Source of the DNA: 38-11 sp964539975
GTDB taxonomy: Bacteria; Bacillota; Clostridia; Tissierellales; Dethiosulfatibacteraceae
Length of the DNA: 26,948 nucleotides
Assembly: GCA_964539975.1 (NCBI GenBank)
Contig: CAZIKK010000026.1
Location: 1-26,948, forward strand
Reading direction: 5' to 3'
In this document: one piece after another, positions 1-7,455 of the stretch
How the letters are laid out: each line of letters begins with the position of its first letter
Position numbering within the stretch: position 1 is the stretch's first letter
Notes under the pieces: generated by a model
What the model was told of the DNA's origin: nothing
What the model saw: only the letters and a program-made list of their open reading frames with translations
The model's database searches: none
Position numbers and translations under genes: made by a program

Positions 1-74
1 TTATTTACCTTGTCTACTTAGGAGGTATCATATCAATTCAGAGGATGTTTTTTTATTGTTTTAATGTTATATTG

Positions 75-1358
75 TTAGATGTGAAGGTTATTTCTAATAA
101 GATCTTCATATGTTTGACGGCGTATGATGAGCTTTGACTGACCATCTTTTACAACAACAACAGCTGGGATAGGCAATTGGTTGTAGTTGCTAGCCATGGA
201 GTACCCATATGCACCAGTTGAAAAGACAGCTAGAATATCTCCTGATTCAGGTTCAGCAACATGAAGATCTTGAATAAGGATATCCGTACTTTCGCAACAT
301 TTTCCGCTAATGGTGACGCAAGTATCTTTTGCTGAAGTCGCTTTGTTGGCTATAATGGCTTCGTAAGAAGCTTCATAAAGACCAGGTCTAAGATTATCCG
401 TCATTCCGCCATCTACAGAGACATAGGTTCGAACACCTGGAATCGTTTTAATTGCCCCAATTGTGTACAGCTGAATCCCTGCTTCACCGACAATAAAGCG
501 ACCTGGCTCCATAGAAACATGTGGAATGTCAAGGTCATGAATCTCGCAAAAATCATAAATAGTAGCCATAATTGGATCGACAAAGTGAGAAAGGGGTAGT
601 GGGTTATCAGAATCAGTGTATCTAATCCCAAAACCACCGCCTATATTCAAATCAGTAACAGGATAGTTGAATCGGACTTTAGTTTCGAAGATCAGTTTTA
701 ATGCGACTTGAAGTGCGTCTAGATGGGATTGTGTGCTCTGAAGCTGAGAGCCAACATGAAAATGAAACCCAAGAAATTCCAATTGAGATGACTCAATAGC
801 CATTTGGATAGCAGGGTAAATGATGTTCTCATCTAAAGGAATACCGAACTTGGAATCTTTATTTCCGGTTGTAATGTATTTATGCGTATCACTTGAGACG
901 CCAGGCGTAATTCTAAACAGCACTTTGCATGTTTGATTTCTTTTGCGACACAAATTTGTTAACAATTCAAGTTCATAGAGATTATCCACCACAATTCTAC
1001 CAATGTGATGATCAAGAGCCATGATCATTTCGTCAATAGATTTATTGTTGCCGTTGAATTCAATTCGATCTGGAGGAAAATCAGCTTTCAAAGCGGTGTA
1101 CAGTTCGCCTCCACTTACAACATCAAGCCAAAAACCTTCATTTTCAAGAAGTTTGCACATATAAATCGAGGAAAAAGCTTTACAGGCATAAGCGGCGTGA
1201 GTGTTAGGATACTTATGAATGAATGTATCCCGGATTTCTTGTAGTTTTTCAAGAATTTGGTTTTCAGAATACACATAAAGGGGTGTACCATAAGATTTTG
1301 CAAGCTCAGTGGTTGAGCAGCCGTCAATGAAAAGTGTATTTCTATGAGTTTCAAACAT
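75..1358 (-). CDS. lysA: Diaminopimelate decarboxylase
   Basis: Cytoplasmic PLP enzyme that decarboxylates meso-diaminopimelate to L-lysine, the last step of lysine synthesis. The 427-residue protein has the fold-III decarboxylase landmarks in order: YACKAF with the PLP lysine at about K60, HVGSQ, the glycine-rich GGGFGIRY phosphate-binding loop, EPGRFIVGEAG, and CESTD near the end. Length is normal for LysA. The frame stays open seven codons further upstream to 1379, but AGAAGGAG lies just before the ATG at 1358, so the shorter start is chosen. It diverges from dapF, which makes the enzyme's substrate, so the 180-bp gap serves both pathway genes. No lysine riboswitch or T-box is visible in that gap. 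I see no convincing terminator in the 74 bases left of the gene. Family assignment is very secure. Confidence 0.96.
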   Translation of the reverse strand: MFETHRNTLFIDGCSTTELAKSYGTPLYVYSENQILEKLQEIRDTFIHKYPNTHAAYACKAFSSIYMCKLLENEGFWLDVVSGGELYTALKADFPPDRIEFNGNNKSIDEMIMALDHHIGRIVVDNLYELELLTNLCRKRNQTCKVLFRITPGVSSDTHKYITTGNKDSKFGIPLDENIIYPAIQMAIESSQLEFLGFHFHVGSQLQSTQSHLDALQVALKLIFETKVRFNYPVTDLNIGGGFGIRYTDSDNPLPLSHFVDPIMATIYDFCEIHDLDIPHVSMEPGRFIVGEAGIQLYTIGAIKTIPGVRTYVSVDGGMTDNLRPGLYEASYEAIIANKATSAKDTCVTISGKCCESTDILIQDLHVAEPESGDILAVFSTGAYGYSMASNYNQLPIPAVVVVKDGQSKLIIRRQTYEDLIRNNLHI

Positions 1359-1401
1359 GTGATTGGTCTCCTTCTGCATATATTAAAGCGGTTGCTTTTT
1401 T

Positions 1402-1431
1402 ATCATATCTTAAAACCATCAAGATTTCCAG
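1402..1431 (-). promoter_or_regulatory. Possible lysA promoter
   Basis: On the minus strand, CTGGAA and TATGAT lie 18 bp apart, with the -10 about 43 bp upstream of the lysA start. The -35 is poor, so this is only a candidate. Confidence 0.3.
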
Positions 1432-1482
1432 ATGATTTATTGCTGAAAGTTGGATTTTTATATCCCTCAAAAACACAGAACA

Positions 1483-1491
1483 TGATATAAT
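1483..1491 (+). promoter_or_regulatory. Extended -10 promoter for dapF
   Basis: TGATATAAT is a perfect extended -10 (TGn plus TATAAT). No good -35 is seen, which extended -10 promoters tolerate. It lies about 50 bp upstream of the dapF ATG, in the gap shared with lysA. Confidence 0.55.
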
Positions 1492-1542
1492 GTAGACTGG
1501 AATCAACAAATAAAAGACTATCGAATAAAGGTTGCGTATAAA

Positions 1543-2379
1543 ATGATTGAATTCACGAAAATGCAAGGACTTGGAAATGATTTTATTATTGTGGATAATC
1601 GCAAATATAGCTTATCGAATGAACAGCTAAGTAAACTGGCAGCAAGGATTTGCACGCGAAAAATATCTTTGGGAGCGGATGGTTTAATGGCTGTTGCTAG
1701 TGGAGAACAATCAGATTTCAAGATGATTTTTTTTAATGGAGACGGTAGTTTAGGGGAGATGTGCGGCAATGGTGCTCGGTGTATTGTTAGATATGCCTAT
1801 GAGAAAGGAGTAGCATCCCGAGAAATGACATTTGAAACAACCGCTGGTGTGGTAAGAGGTGTGGTCGAGGACAAAAGACTAGTTACTGTAGGGCTAAACC
1901 TTCCAAAGGTTATTCGCTTAGATCAGAATATTTTGGTAGATGGACGGACTTATCTTGTGGATTATATAGAATTGGGCGATCCAGGTGTGCCGCATGCCAT
2001 GATCGCTATTGAGGCGTTGGACATACATAATCCTGACTATTTAAAATCATTGGCGAAAGCTTTGAGGTTCCATAAGAGCTTTCATAAAGGAGCAAACATT
2101 AATTTCTATCATAAAAGTTATTCTTATGTACAAGCGGTGACGTATGAAAGAGGGGTAGAAGATTTTACCATGGCTTGTGGAACGGGAGTGGCCTCATTGG
2201 CGGTGGTTTTGTCGCTTAAAAAAGAGAGTACGTCAGAACCTATCAAGATACAGATGCCTGGAGGAATGTTGAGGATCACGATACACAAACAAAAAGATCG
2301 AATCGAGAAATTGGAATTGACTGGAGAGACAAGCATGGTAGCGGAAGGTATTATTTTAGATGAGGATTTGAATTGGTAG
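1543..2379 (+). CDS. dapF: Diaminopimelate epimerase
   Basis: Cofactor-independent epimerase converting LL- to meso-diaminopimelate, for peptidoglycan cross-links and, through LysA, for lysine. The two catalytic cysteines of the family are visible: C74 in MCGNGARC and C212 in ACGTGV. The N-terminal MQGLGNDF motif is also present. At 278 residues it has the usual DapF length and looks intact. The ribosome-binding site is modest (AAAGG, about 11 bases before the ATG). It is divergent from lysA and is followed after 19 bp by the DppA-like peptidase, probably on the same transcript. Confidence 0.97.
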   Translation: MIEFTKMQGLGNDFIIVDNRKYSLSNEQLSKLAARICTRKISLGADGLMAVASGEQSDFKMIFFNGDGSLGEMCGNGARCIVRYAYEKGVASREMTFETTAGVVRGVVEDKRLVTVGLNLPKVIRLDQNILVDGRTYLVDYIELGDPGVPHAMIAIEALDIHNPDYLKSLAKALRFHKSFHKGANINFYHKSYSYVQAVTYERGVEDFTMACGTGVASLAVVLSLKKESTSEPIKIQMPGGMLRITIHKQKDRIEKLELTGETSMVAEGIILDEDLNW

Positions 2380-2398
2380 GAATTGGAGGTGTCATGCA

Positions 2399-3193
2399 AT
2401 GAAAGTTTTTATCAGCGCCGACATGGAAGGTTGTGCTGGCGTAACAAGCTGGAACGAGACAGAATTGGGCAACTCTGAGCATTTGGCTGCATCGGAGCAA
2501 TTAACACTTGAAGTAAAAGTTGTCTGTGAGACATTGCTGAAACAAGGTGCAAAAGAAATTGTGGTAAAGGACGCACATGATTCTGGGAGAAACATTTTTC
2601 ATGACCAACTGCCAAAAGGCGTCAAAATCATTAGGCAATGGCTAAACTCACCTTATGAAATGGTACAAGGTTTGGATGAAAGCTTTGATGCCGCAATATT
2701 TGTTGGTTATCATAGCGGCGCATCCATGACTGGCAACCCTTTGTCTCATACAATGAGTATGAAAAACAACCGAATCATCATAAACGACATGATTGGTTCG
2801 GAGTATCTGATTCATGCATTTGCAGCGGCAGATTTTAATGTGCCGGTCATCTTACTGACAGGAGACAAGATGATATGTGAGTGGGCAGAAAGTTTTAATC
2901 CTGCCATCACCACAGCTGCTGTAAAAGAAGGAATAGGTGGGGGCATCATTAGTTTGAATAGGCAAGATGCATTAGAGTTGATAGCACAAAAAACGGTCAA
3001 GTCTTTGAATCAAATAAAGGCATCTCATTTGAAAATTCCAGACACATTTAAAGTAAGCATTGTTTATAAATCGCACATAGATGCAATGAAAGCGGCCTAT
3101 TATCCAGGAGTTACACAAATTGACACCCACAAAGTCAGTTATTCAGTAAATAGCATAAAGGATATGCTGACGACGAACATGTTCATTTTGTAA
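2399..3193 (+). CDS. M55 family D-aminopeptidase (DppA-like)
   Basis: Zinc peptidase of family M55, whose type member is Bacillus DppA, which releases D-alanine from D-Ala-containing peptides. The 264-residue protein carries the expected metal ligands in the expected order: D8 and E10 in SADMEG, H60 in KDAHDSGRN, H105 in GYHSG, and E135 in GSEY. H117 in the following SHTMS segment is a candidate for the conserved catalytic histidine. No signal peptide is seen, so it is cytoplasmic. GGAGG lies 9 bases before the ATG; a nearer ATG at 2394 is followed at once by a stop. Position after dapF suggests use in cell-wall peptide recycling or D-amino-acid salvage, but the substrate is inferred from the family only. 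No clear terminator follows. Confidence 0.9.
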   Translation: MKVFISADMEGCAGVTSWNETELGNSEHLAASEQLTLEVKVVCETLLKQGAKEIVVKDAHDSGRNIFHDQLPKGVKIIRQWLNSPYEMVQGLDESFDAAIFVGYHSGASMTGNPLSHTMSMKNNRIIINDMIGSEYLIHAFAAADFNVPVILLTGDKMICEWAESFNPAITTAAVKEGIGGGIISLNRQDALELIAQKTVKSLNQIKASHLKIPDTFKVSIVYKSHIDAMKAAYYPGVTQIDTHKVSYSVNSIKDMLTTNMFIL

Positions 3194-3344
3194 AAAAACA
3201 CTAAAAAACATTATTGTCAATTTCATTGTGAAAGAACTGAAATCATTGAATTACAAAAATACATGAATAGCAACAAGAGATATGAAACGATTGTAACAAG
3301 GCAATTTCAATGTTTCCAGAAGATATAGAAACAAAACTCAAAAT

Positions 3345-3373
3345 TTGACGAAAAACATTCTTGGTGATACAAT
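3345..3373 (+). promoter_or_regulatory. Sigma-A promoter of nrdJ
   Basis: TTGACG (3345-3350) and TACAAT (3368-3373) are separated by exactly 17 bp, a strong housekeeping promoter. The -10 lies inside the first NrdR box. The start codon of the longest nrdJ frame coincides with this -35, which argues against that start. Confidence 0.75.
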
Positions 3374-3382
3374 ATATTGTGT
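3367..3382 (+). promoter_or_regulatory. NrdR box 1
   Basis: ATACAATATATTGTGT matches the 16-bp NrdR consensus, with a perfect palindromic core CAATATATTG at 3370-3379. It covers the -10 hexamer, so bound NrdR would block the polymerase when dATP is high. Confidence 0.85.
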
Positions 3383-3407
3383 GCTGAGGATATTTTTTTA
3401 TTTTAAA

Positions 3408-3423
3408 GCACAATATATTGGGA
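3408..3423 (+). promoter_or_regulatory. NrdR box 2
   Basis: The same 10-bp core CAATATATTG recurs at 3411-3420, 41 bp (about four helical turns) after box 1. Its flanks fit the consensus well on the left only. It lies downstream of the expected transcription start and runs into the nrdJ ribosome-binding site at 3420-3425. Confidence 0.8.
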
Positions 3424-3431
3424 GGTTCGAC

Positions 3432-5786
3432 ATGCCAAGAATCATAAAAAGAACAGGAGAAGTTGTTGGTTTCAAAGGGGAAAAAATTGTTAATGCAGTC
3501 ATCAAAGCCATGAATGAAACAAAGGAAGGGGCTGATGTCGCATTGGCACAATCCATTGCAGACGACATCAAAGCAGAAATTAGCGCATCAGATTATCCGA
3601 CTCAAGTGGAAACCATTCAAGACATGGTTGAAGATAGATTGATGGACAGTACGCGAAAAGATGTAGCAAAGCGTTACATTTTATATCGTTATGAAAGAGA
3701 CAAGTCAAGAGATGCTAGAAAAAGACGAGATGGTCGATTGTTGAGTGAAGAGTTCATTAGCAAGTACAAACATAAAGAATCTCCTATGCACCAATTAGGA
3801 AGCTTTGTTTATTACAGAACCTATTCGCGATGGCTCTCAGAGGAAAGAAGAAGAGAATACTGGTGGGAAACAGTAAGAAGAGCGGTAGAGTACAATTGCA
3901 GTCTGGTACCTACAACAAAAGAAGAAGCAGAGAAATTATATGATAATATTTTTAATTTGAAGCAATTTTTATCAGGCAGAACCTTTTGGGTAGGAGGGAC
4001 ACCGGTCGCCAAACATTATCCAATGGCAAATTTCAATTGCGCGTTCCAAGTAGTGGATAGCTTTAGAGCTTACAGAGATCTTTTCTATCTTTTAATGATA
4101 GGATCGGGAGTAGGGGTACGAGTACTCAAAGAAGATGTGGCCCAGTTACCTAAAGTTAGAACGGACTTTGAGATTATCCATGAAGACTTTACTCCAATAG
4201 AAAAAGAAAAGAGAGAAGACAACACGAGTTTGGAGTTTATGTACAACAATACAGTCAAGATTATCGTGGGAGACAGCAAAGAAGGTTGGGTTCAATCTTT
4301 GGGGTACTTCTTTGACATTATACACAGCAATGAATACCGAGAGATAAAAACTGTGATTATCAATTATGACAATGTCCGGCCAAAAGGGGAACAATTAAGA
4401 ACGTTTGGTGGGACAGCCAGTGGGCACACAAGTCTTAAAAACATGTTCCTAAAGATTGACAAAGTACTTAAGAAGAGAGGAACGATTGAAGACAAGACAA
4501 GAGTAAAGCTAAGACCTATCGATTGTTTGGATATTGCCAATATTATTGGTGAAAATGTGGTAGTTGGAGGTGTTCGGCGAACAGCTGAAATAGTTTTAAT
4601 AGACTCTGATGATAGCGAGTGCATTGAAGCGAAAAATAAATTGTACAAGCAAATTGACGGACAATGGATCGTGGATAAAGACATCATTCACAGGCAGATG
4701 AGCAATAATTCGATTTATTACCGCTCAAGACCATCTAGGGAAATGTTGCATTGGCAGATCGAACAAATGCGTTATTCGGGAGAACCAGGATGGGTCAATG
4801 AAGTGGCTGGCAACAAAAGAAGGGACAATATGAAAGGCGTAAATCCTTGTGGTGAAATTCTATTGGATTCCAACGGGTTGTGCAATTTGACAACTGTTAA
4901 TGCATTTGCGTTCGTAAATAAAGATGGATCTTTGGATTTAGAAGGATTACTTGAGGCTCAGAAACTTTCGGTTAGAGCAGCTTATCGGATGACTTGTGTA
5001 GAACTTGAAATACCAAACTGGGATGCGGTGCAACAAAGAGACAAACTTACAGGCTGTTCTTTGACTGGTTGGCAAGATATGGTGAATGCTTGTCAATTAA
5101 ACCTTGAAGAACAAGGAGAGATCCTAAGAAGAATGAGGACATCTGCCAAAGAAGAGGCTAAGAAGTATGCGGCTCAAATCGGAGAAGGCGAACCAATTCT
5201 TGTGACCACAGTAAAGCCGGAAGGAACGCTGTCTCAATTGCCAACTGTTTCAAGTGGTGTTCATTATTCTCATTCTCCCTACTATATCAGAAGAGTGAGG
5301 ATTAACGCACATGACCCGTTGGTAAAAGTTTGCGAAGAATTAGGCTATCCGATTTTTCCTGAAGTTGGACAGGAAATGGCTAATTGCACGACAAAAGTCA
5401 TTGAATTTCCAGTTAAGTCTCCAGAAGGAAAGACTAAATATGATGTAACTGCCATAGAACAATTGGAAAACTACAAATTGTTTATGGAGAACTATGTGGA
5501 TCACAACTGTTCGATTACTGTACATGTGAGAGATCATGAATGGGATGAAGTCGAGCAATGGGTGTGGGACAATTGGGAAGACGTAGTTGCGTTATCTTTC
5601 CTATCATTGGATGATAATTTTTATGAATTGTTACCGTATGAATCCATTGAAGAGGAAGAGTACAATAGACGTGTCGCTGAAATGAAACCATTTATCCCGT
5701 CTTTGCTAAACAAATATGAATCCTATGAAACAGAACTTGATGTTGGAGACGAAAGTTGTGACGGGGGCGTTTGCCCAATAAGATAA
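3432..5786 (+). CDS. nrdJ: Adenosylcobalamin-dependent (class II) ribonucleoside-triphosphate reductase
   Basis: Class II ribonucleotide reductase reducing ribonucleotides to deoxyribonucleotides with a radical from coenzyme B12, active with or without oxygen. The 784-residue protein starts with an ATP-cone (about residues 1-90), the dATP/ATP activity switch. It then has the barrel cysteines C203 (NFNCAF), C473 and E475 (NPCGE), and C484 (LCNLTT). The 11-residue gap between the last two cysteines matches the Lactobacillus leichmannii monomeric enzyme (C408/C419). The tail holds the redox pair C776/C781, spaced as in that enzyme (C731/C736). The start is set by GGGAGG at 3420-3425; the 29 codons of open frame further upstream cover the promoter. 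Two NrdR boxes predict NrdR control. A good terminator follows, so it is monocistronic. Confidence 0.95.
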   Translation: MPRIIKRTGEVVGFKGEKIVNAVIKAMNETKEGADVALAQSIADDIKAEISASDYPTQVETIQDMVEDRLMDSTRKDVAKRYILYRYERDKSRDARKRRDGRLLSEEFISKYKHKESPMHQLGSFVYYRTYSRWLSEERRREYWWETVRRAVEYNCSLVPTTKEEAEKLYDNIFNLKQFLSGRTFWVGGTPVAKHYPMANFNCAFQVVDSFRAYRDLFYLLMIGSGVGVRVLKEDVAQLPKVRTDFEIIHEDFTPIEKEKREDNTSLEFMYNNTVKIIVGDSKEGWVQSLGYFFDIIHSNEYREIKTVIINYDNVRPKGEQLRTFGGTASGHTSLKNMFLKIDKVLKKRGTIEDKTRVKLRPIDCLDIANIIGENVVVGGVRRTAEIVLIDSDDSECIEAKNKLYKQIDGQWIVDKDIIHRQMSNNSIYYRSRPSREMLHWQIEQMRYSGEPGWVNEVAGNKRRDNMKGVNPCGEILLDSNGLCNLTTVNAFAFVNKDGSLDLEGLLEAQKLSVRAAYRMTCVELEIPNWDAVQQRDKLTGCSLTGWQDMVNACQLNLEEQGEILRRMRTSAKEEAKKYAAQIGEGEPILVTTVKPEGTLSQLPTVSSGVHYSHSPYYIRRVRINAHDPLVKVCEELGYPIFPEVGQEMANCTTKVIEFPVKSPEGKTKYDVTAIEQLENYKLFMENYVDHNCSITVHVRDHEWDEVEQWVWDNWEDVVALSFLSLDDNFYELLPYESIEEEEYNRRVAEMKPFIPSLLNKYESYETELDVGDESCDGGVCPIR

Positions 5787-5795
5787 ACAATCAAA

Positions 5796-5833
5796 ACGGA
5801 CAGGAGATTAAAATAGACTCTTGTCTGTTTTTT
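5796..5833 (+). terminator. Intrinsic terminator after nrdJ
   Basis: ACGGACAGGAG (5796-5806) pairs with CTCTTGTCTGT (5818-5828) as an 11-bp stem with two G-U pairs, and an unbroken T run follows. It closes the nrdJ transcript. Confidence 0.85.
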
Positions 5834-5853
5834 ATGCATTTTTAGATAAAACA

Positions 5854-5862
5854 TGTTATAAT
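5854..5862 (+). promoter_or_regulatory. Extended -10 promoter for the EAL-HDOD gene
   Basis: TGTTATAAT is a perfect extended -10, about 68 bp before the start codon. No convincing -35 is seen upstream. Confidence 0.5.
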
Positions 5863-5929
5863 CTACATTAATTGATAAAACAATCAGTAGACAAAAGAAG
5901 ATTCAGAGGATATTTAAGGAGTGAAATAG

Positions 5930-7123
5930 ATGGAAATATTTGTTGTAAGACAGCCAATTTTCAAACTTAACAAACAAGTGTATGCTTATGAAATGTTGCA
6001 TGATGAATATGCCCAAGAAGGTGGGTCAAGTGATGTGAAAGCGGGGTCATTGCTTTATACTTTGCATACCGCTAATCTTGACATATTATCCAATGGCAAG
6101 CCTTTGTTTATTCGATTTTCAAAAGAAATGCTAGAAGACGAAATGATATCGTTATTTTCAAACAGCAAATTAGTGGTTGAGATACAAGATTTCACGAAAA
6201 AAGAGGAAGACATATTAAGAGAGATAAAGCAACTGAGGGAAGCAGGATGTCAAATTTCAATAAATAGCTCTTCAAGGCTAGATGATTTGGAGAACTACCT
6301 TAAATGGATTAATTATATAAAGATAGATGTGTCAAATACATCTGAGGATGCCATACAAGTTTTTAAAGATAGGAACAAGAAGAACAATGTGACAATGATT
6401 GCTGATCAAGTAGAAAACCATGAACAATATGAGATTGCAAAAGGATTTGGATTTGATTTGTTTCAAGGCTTTTTTTTCAGCAAGCCAGAGAAGATGAAAT
6501 CAAAAGGATTAACGCCTTTAAACATTTCCTACATTCAGTTGCTATCAAGAGTTAATGATGAAAGTTTAAACTATAACGAATTAACAGAAATCATTATGCG
6601 AGACCTTTCTTTAACCTATAGCTTGCTAAAGTCAGTAAACACGTTAGAGTATGGATTGAGAAGAGAAGTAGACTCCGTAAAAGATGCATTAATCATACTC
6701 GGAGATCGAAAAATAAGAAAGTGGCTATCAATGATTCTTGTTAAGCAATTGAACCATGAAAAACCAGAAGAGTTGGTTAGAACATCTTTGATTAGAGCGC
6801 GATTTTCAGAACTGTTGACAAGAGAAACAGATTTATCAAACAAATCAGAAGCTGCGTTTTTGGCAGGCCTGTTTTCGTTGTTGGATGTTATACTGGACCG
6901 TCCAATGGACGAATTACTAGAAGATATTAAGATTTCAAGTGAAATAAAAGAAAGCATATTAACAGGAAGAAGCAAAATGGGTGTGATCATCAAGCTGGTT
7001 CAAGCATATGAGAAAGCAGATTGGGATAGCGTGCTAAGATATGCAGACGTGATTAATCTACGAGTAAAATCTATCGCAGAATCGTATATGGAAGCTATGT
7101 CGTGGTATTTGCAAGTGATTTAA
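5930..7123 (+). CDS. EAL-HDOD signalling protein with degenerate EAL domain (YuxH-like)
   Basis: A 397-residue soluble protein with an N-terminal EAL-like domain (about 1-200) and a C-terminal HDOD domain (about 205-390), the layout of Bacillus YuxH and Vibrio CdgJ. The EAL half keeps an ExL-type start (VYAYEML) and the QGFFFSKPE segment. It lacks the catalytic DDFG motif, having INSSSRLDD in that region, and has ADQVE where active enzymes have AEGVE. It is therefore probably not a c-di-GMP phosphodiesterase and may act by binding nucleotide or protein partners. The HDOD part resembles the segment LSLTYSLLKSVN and has no metal-binding HD pair that I can see. It has its own candidate promoter; AAGGAG precedes the ATG. 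The target process (motility or stress in relatives) is not shown by the neighbours. Confidence 0.88.
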   Translation: MEIFVVRQPIFKLNKQVYAYEMLHDEYAQEGGSSDVKAGSLLYTLHTANLDILSNGKPLFIRFSKEMLEDEMISLFSNSKLVVEIQDFTKKEEDILREIKQLREAGCQISINSSSRLDDLENYLKWINYIKIDVSNTSEDAIQVFKDRNKKNNVTMIADQVENHEQYEIAKGFGFDLFQGFFFSKPEKMKSKGLTPLNISYIQLLSRVNDESLNYNELTEIIMRDLSLTYSLLKSVNTLEYGLRREVDSVKDALIILGDRKIRKWLSMILVKQLNHEKPEELVRTSLIRARFSELLTRETDLSNKSEAAFLAGLFSLLDVILDRPMDELLEDIKISSEIKESILTGRSKMGVIIKLVQAYEKADWDSVLRYADVINLRVKSIAESYMEAMSWYLQVI

Positions 7124-7149
7124 TAGATTTTGAACAGGGTTGTTTTATG

Positions 7150-7178
7150 TTGACAATTAAGTGTCTTTAAGTTATTAT
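7150..7178 (+). promoter_or_regulatory. Promoter of the ileS T-box leader
   Basis: TTGACA (7150-7155) and TATTAT (7173-7178) are separated by 17 bp: a perfect -35 and a good -10. Transcription should begin near 7185, giving a leader of about 270 bases before ileS. Confidence 0.85.
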
Positions 7179-7184
7179 ATTCCA

Positions 7185-7424
7185 GTAACAGTAATGAATA
7201 TATAAAGACGATGAATGGAACAGTAGCTCATGAAAGCTTCAAGAGACACAACCCATGGCTGGAAGGTTGTGAGTCGACGTGATGCGAAAATCATCCAGGA
7301 GTTGGTTGCCTGAAAACAGTAAGGCATCTCGCCAAAAGCGTTAATTTATCTGAGAGGCATGTTTAACATGCAACCTGGGTGGTACCGCGGAAATTTTTCG
7401 TCCCTGATCAAGGGGCGTTTTTTT
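7185..7424 (+). promoter_or_regulatory. T-box leader, isoleucine-specific
   Basis: tRNA-sensing leader controlling ileS by antitermination. The hallmark T-box element GGGTGGTACCGCGG lies at 7377-7390; its TGGT would pair with an uncharged tRNA ending ACCA, as tRNA-Ile does. Stem I runs from about 7205 to 7300, with an AGTA on the 5' side (7222-7225) and GAAAATCA on the 3' side. The likely specifier codon is ATC (7290-7292, Ile), preceded by GAA and followed by a purine as usual. A second ATC follows at 7293-7295, so the exact register is inferred. Uncharged tRNA-Ile should disrupt the terminator and switch ileS on. Confidence 0.93.
7399..7424 (+). terminator. Conditional terminator of the ileS T-box
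   Basis: CGTCCCT (7399-7405) pairs with AGGGGCG (7411-7417), one G-U pair, and seven T follow. It sits directly after the T-box element, as the default off structure requires. Confidence 0.85.
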
Positions 7425-7455
7425 ATTTGAATTGAAAAACTCAAAGGAGGATTAC

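Noticed and set aside
1..74. AGGAGG at the left edge
   Set aside because: No start codon follows it on the plus strand; chance match or part of sequence cut by the window edge.
1380..1542. Lysine riboswitch between lysA and dapF
   Set aside because: The gap is too short for the riboswitch plus an expression platform, and no terminator hairpin or conserved core is visible.
3345..3431. Upstream extension of nrdJ by 29 codons
   Set aside because: This start is the -35 hexamer itself, and the extension covers the promoter and both NrdR boxes; GGGAGG fits only the ATG at 3432.
6616..6993. 125-codon minus-strand frame inside the EAL-HDOD gene
   Set aside because: Serine- and leucine-rich shadow composition, no start signal, and a well-supported gene on the other strand.
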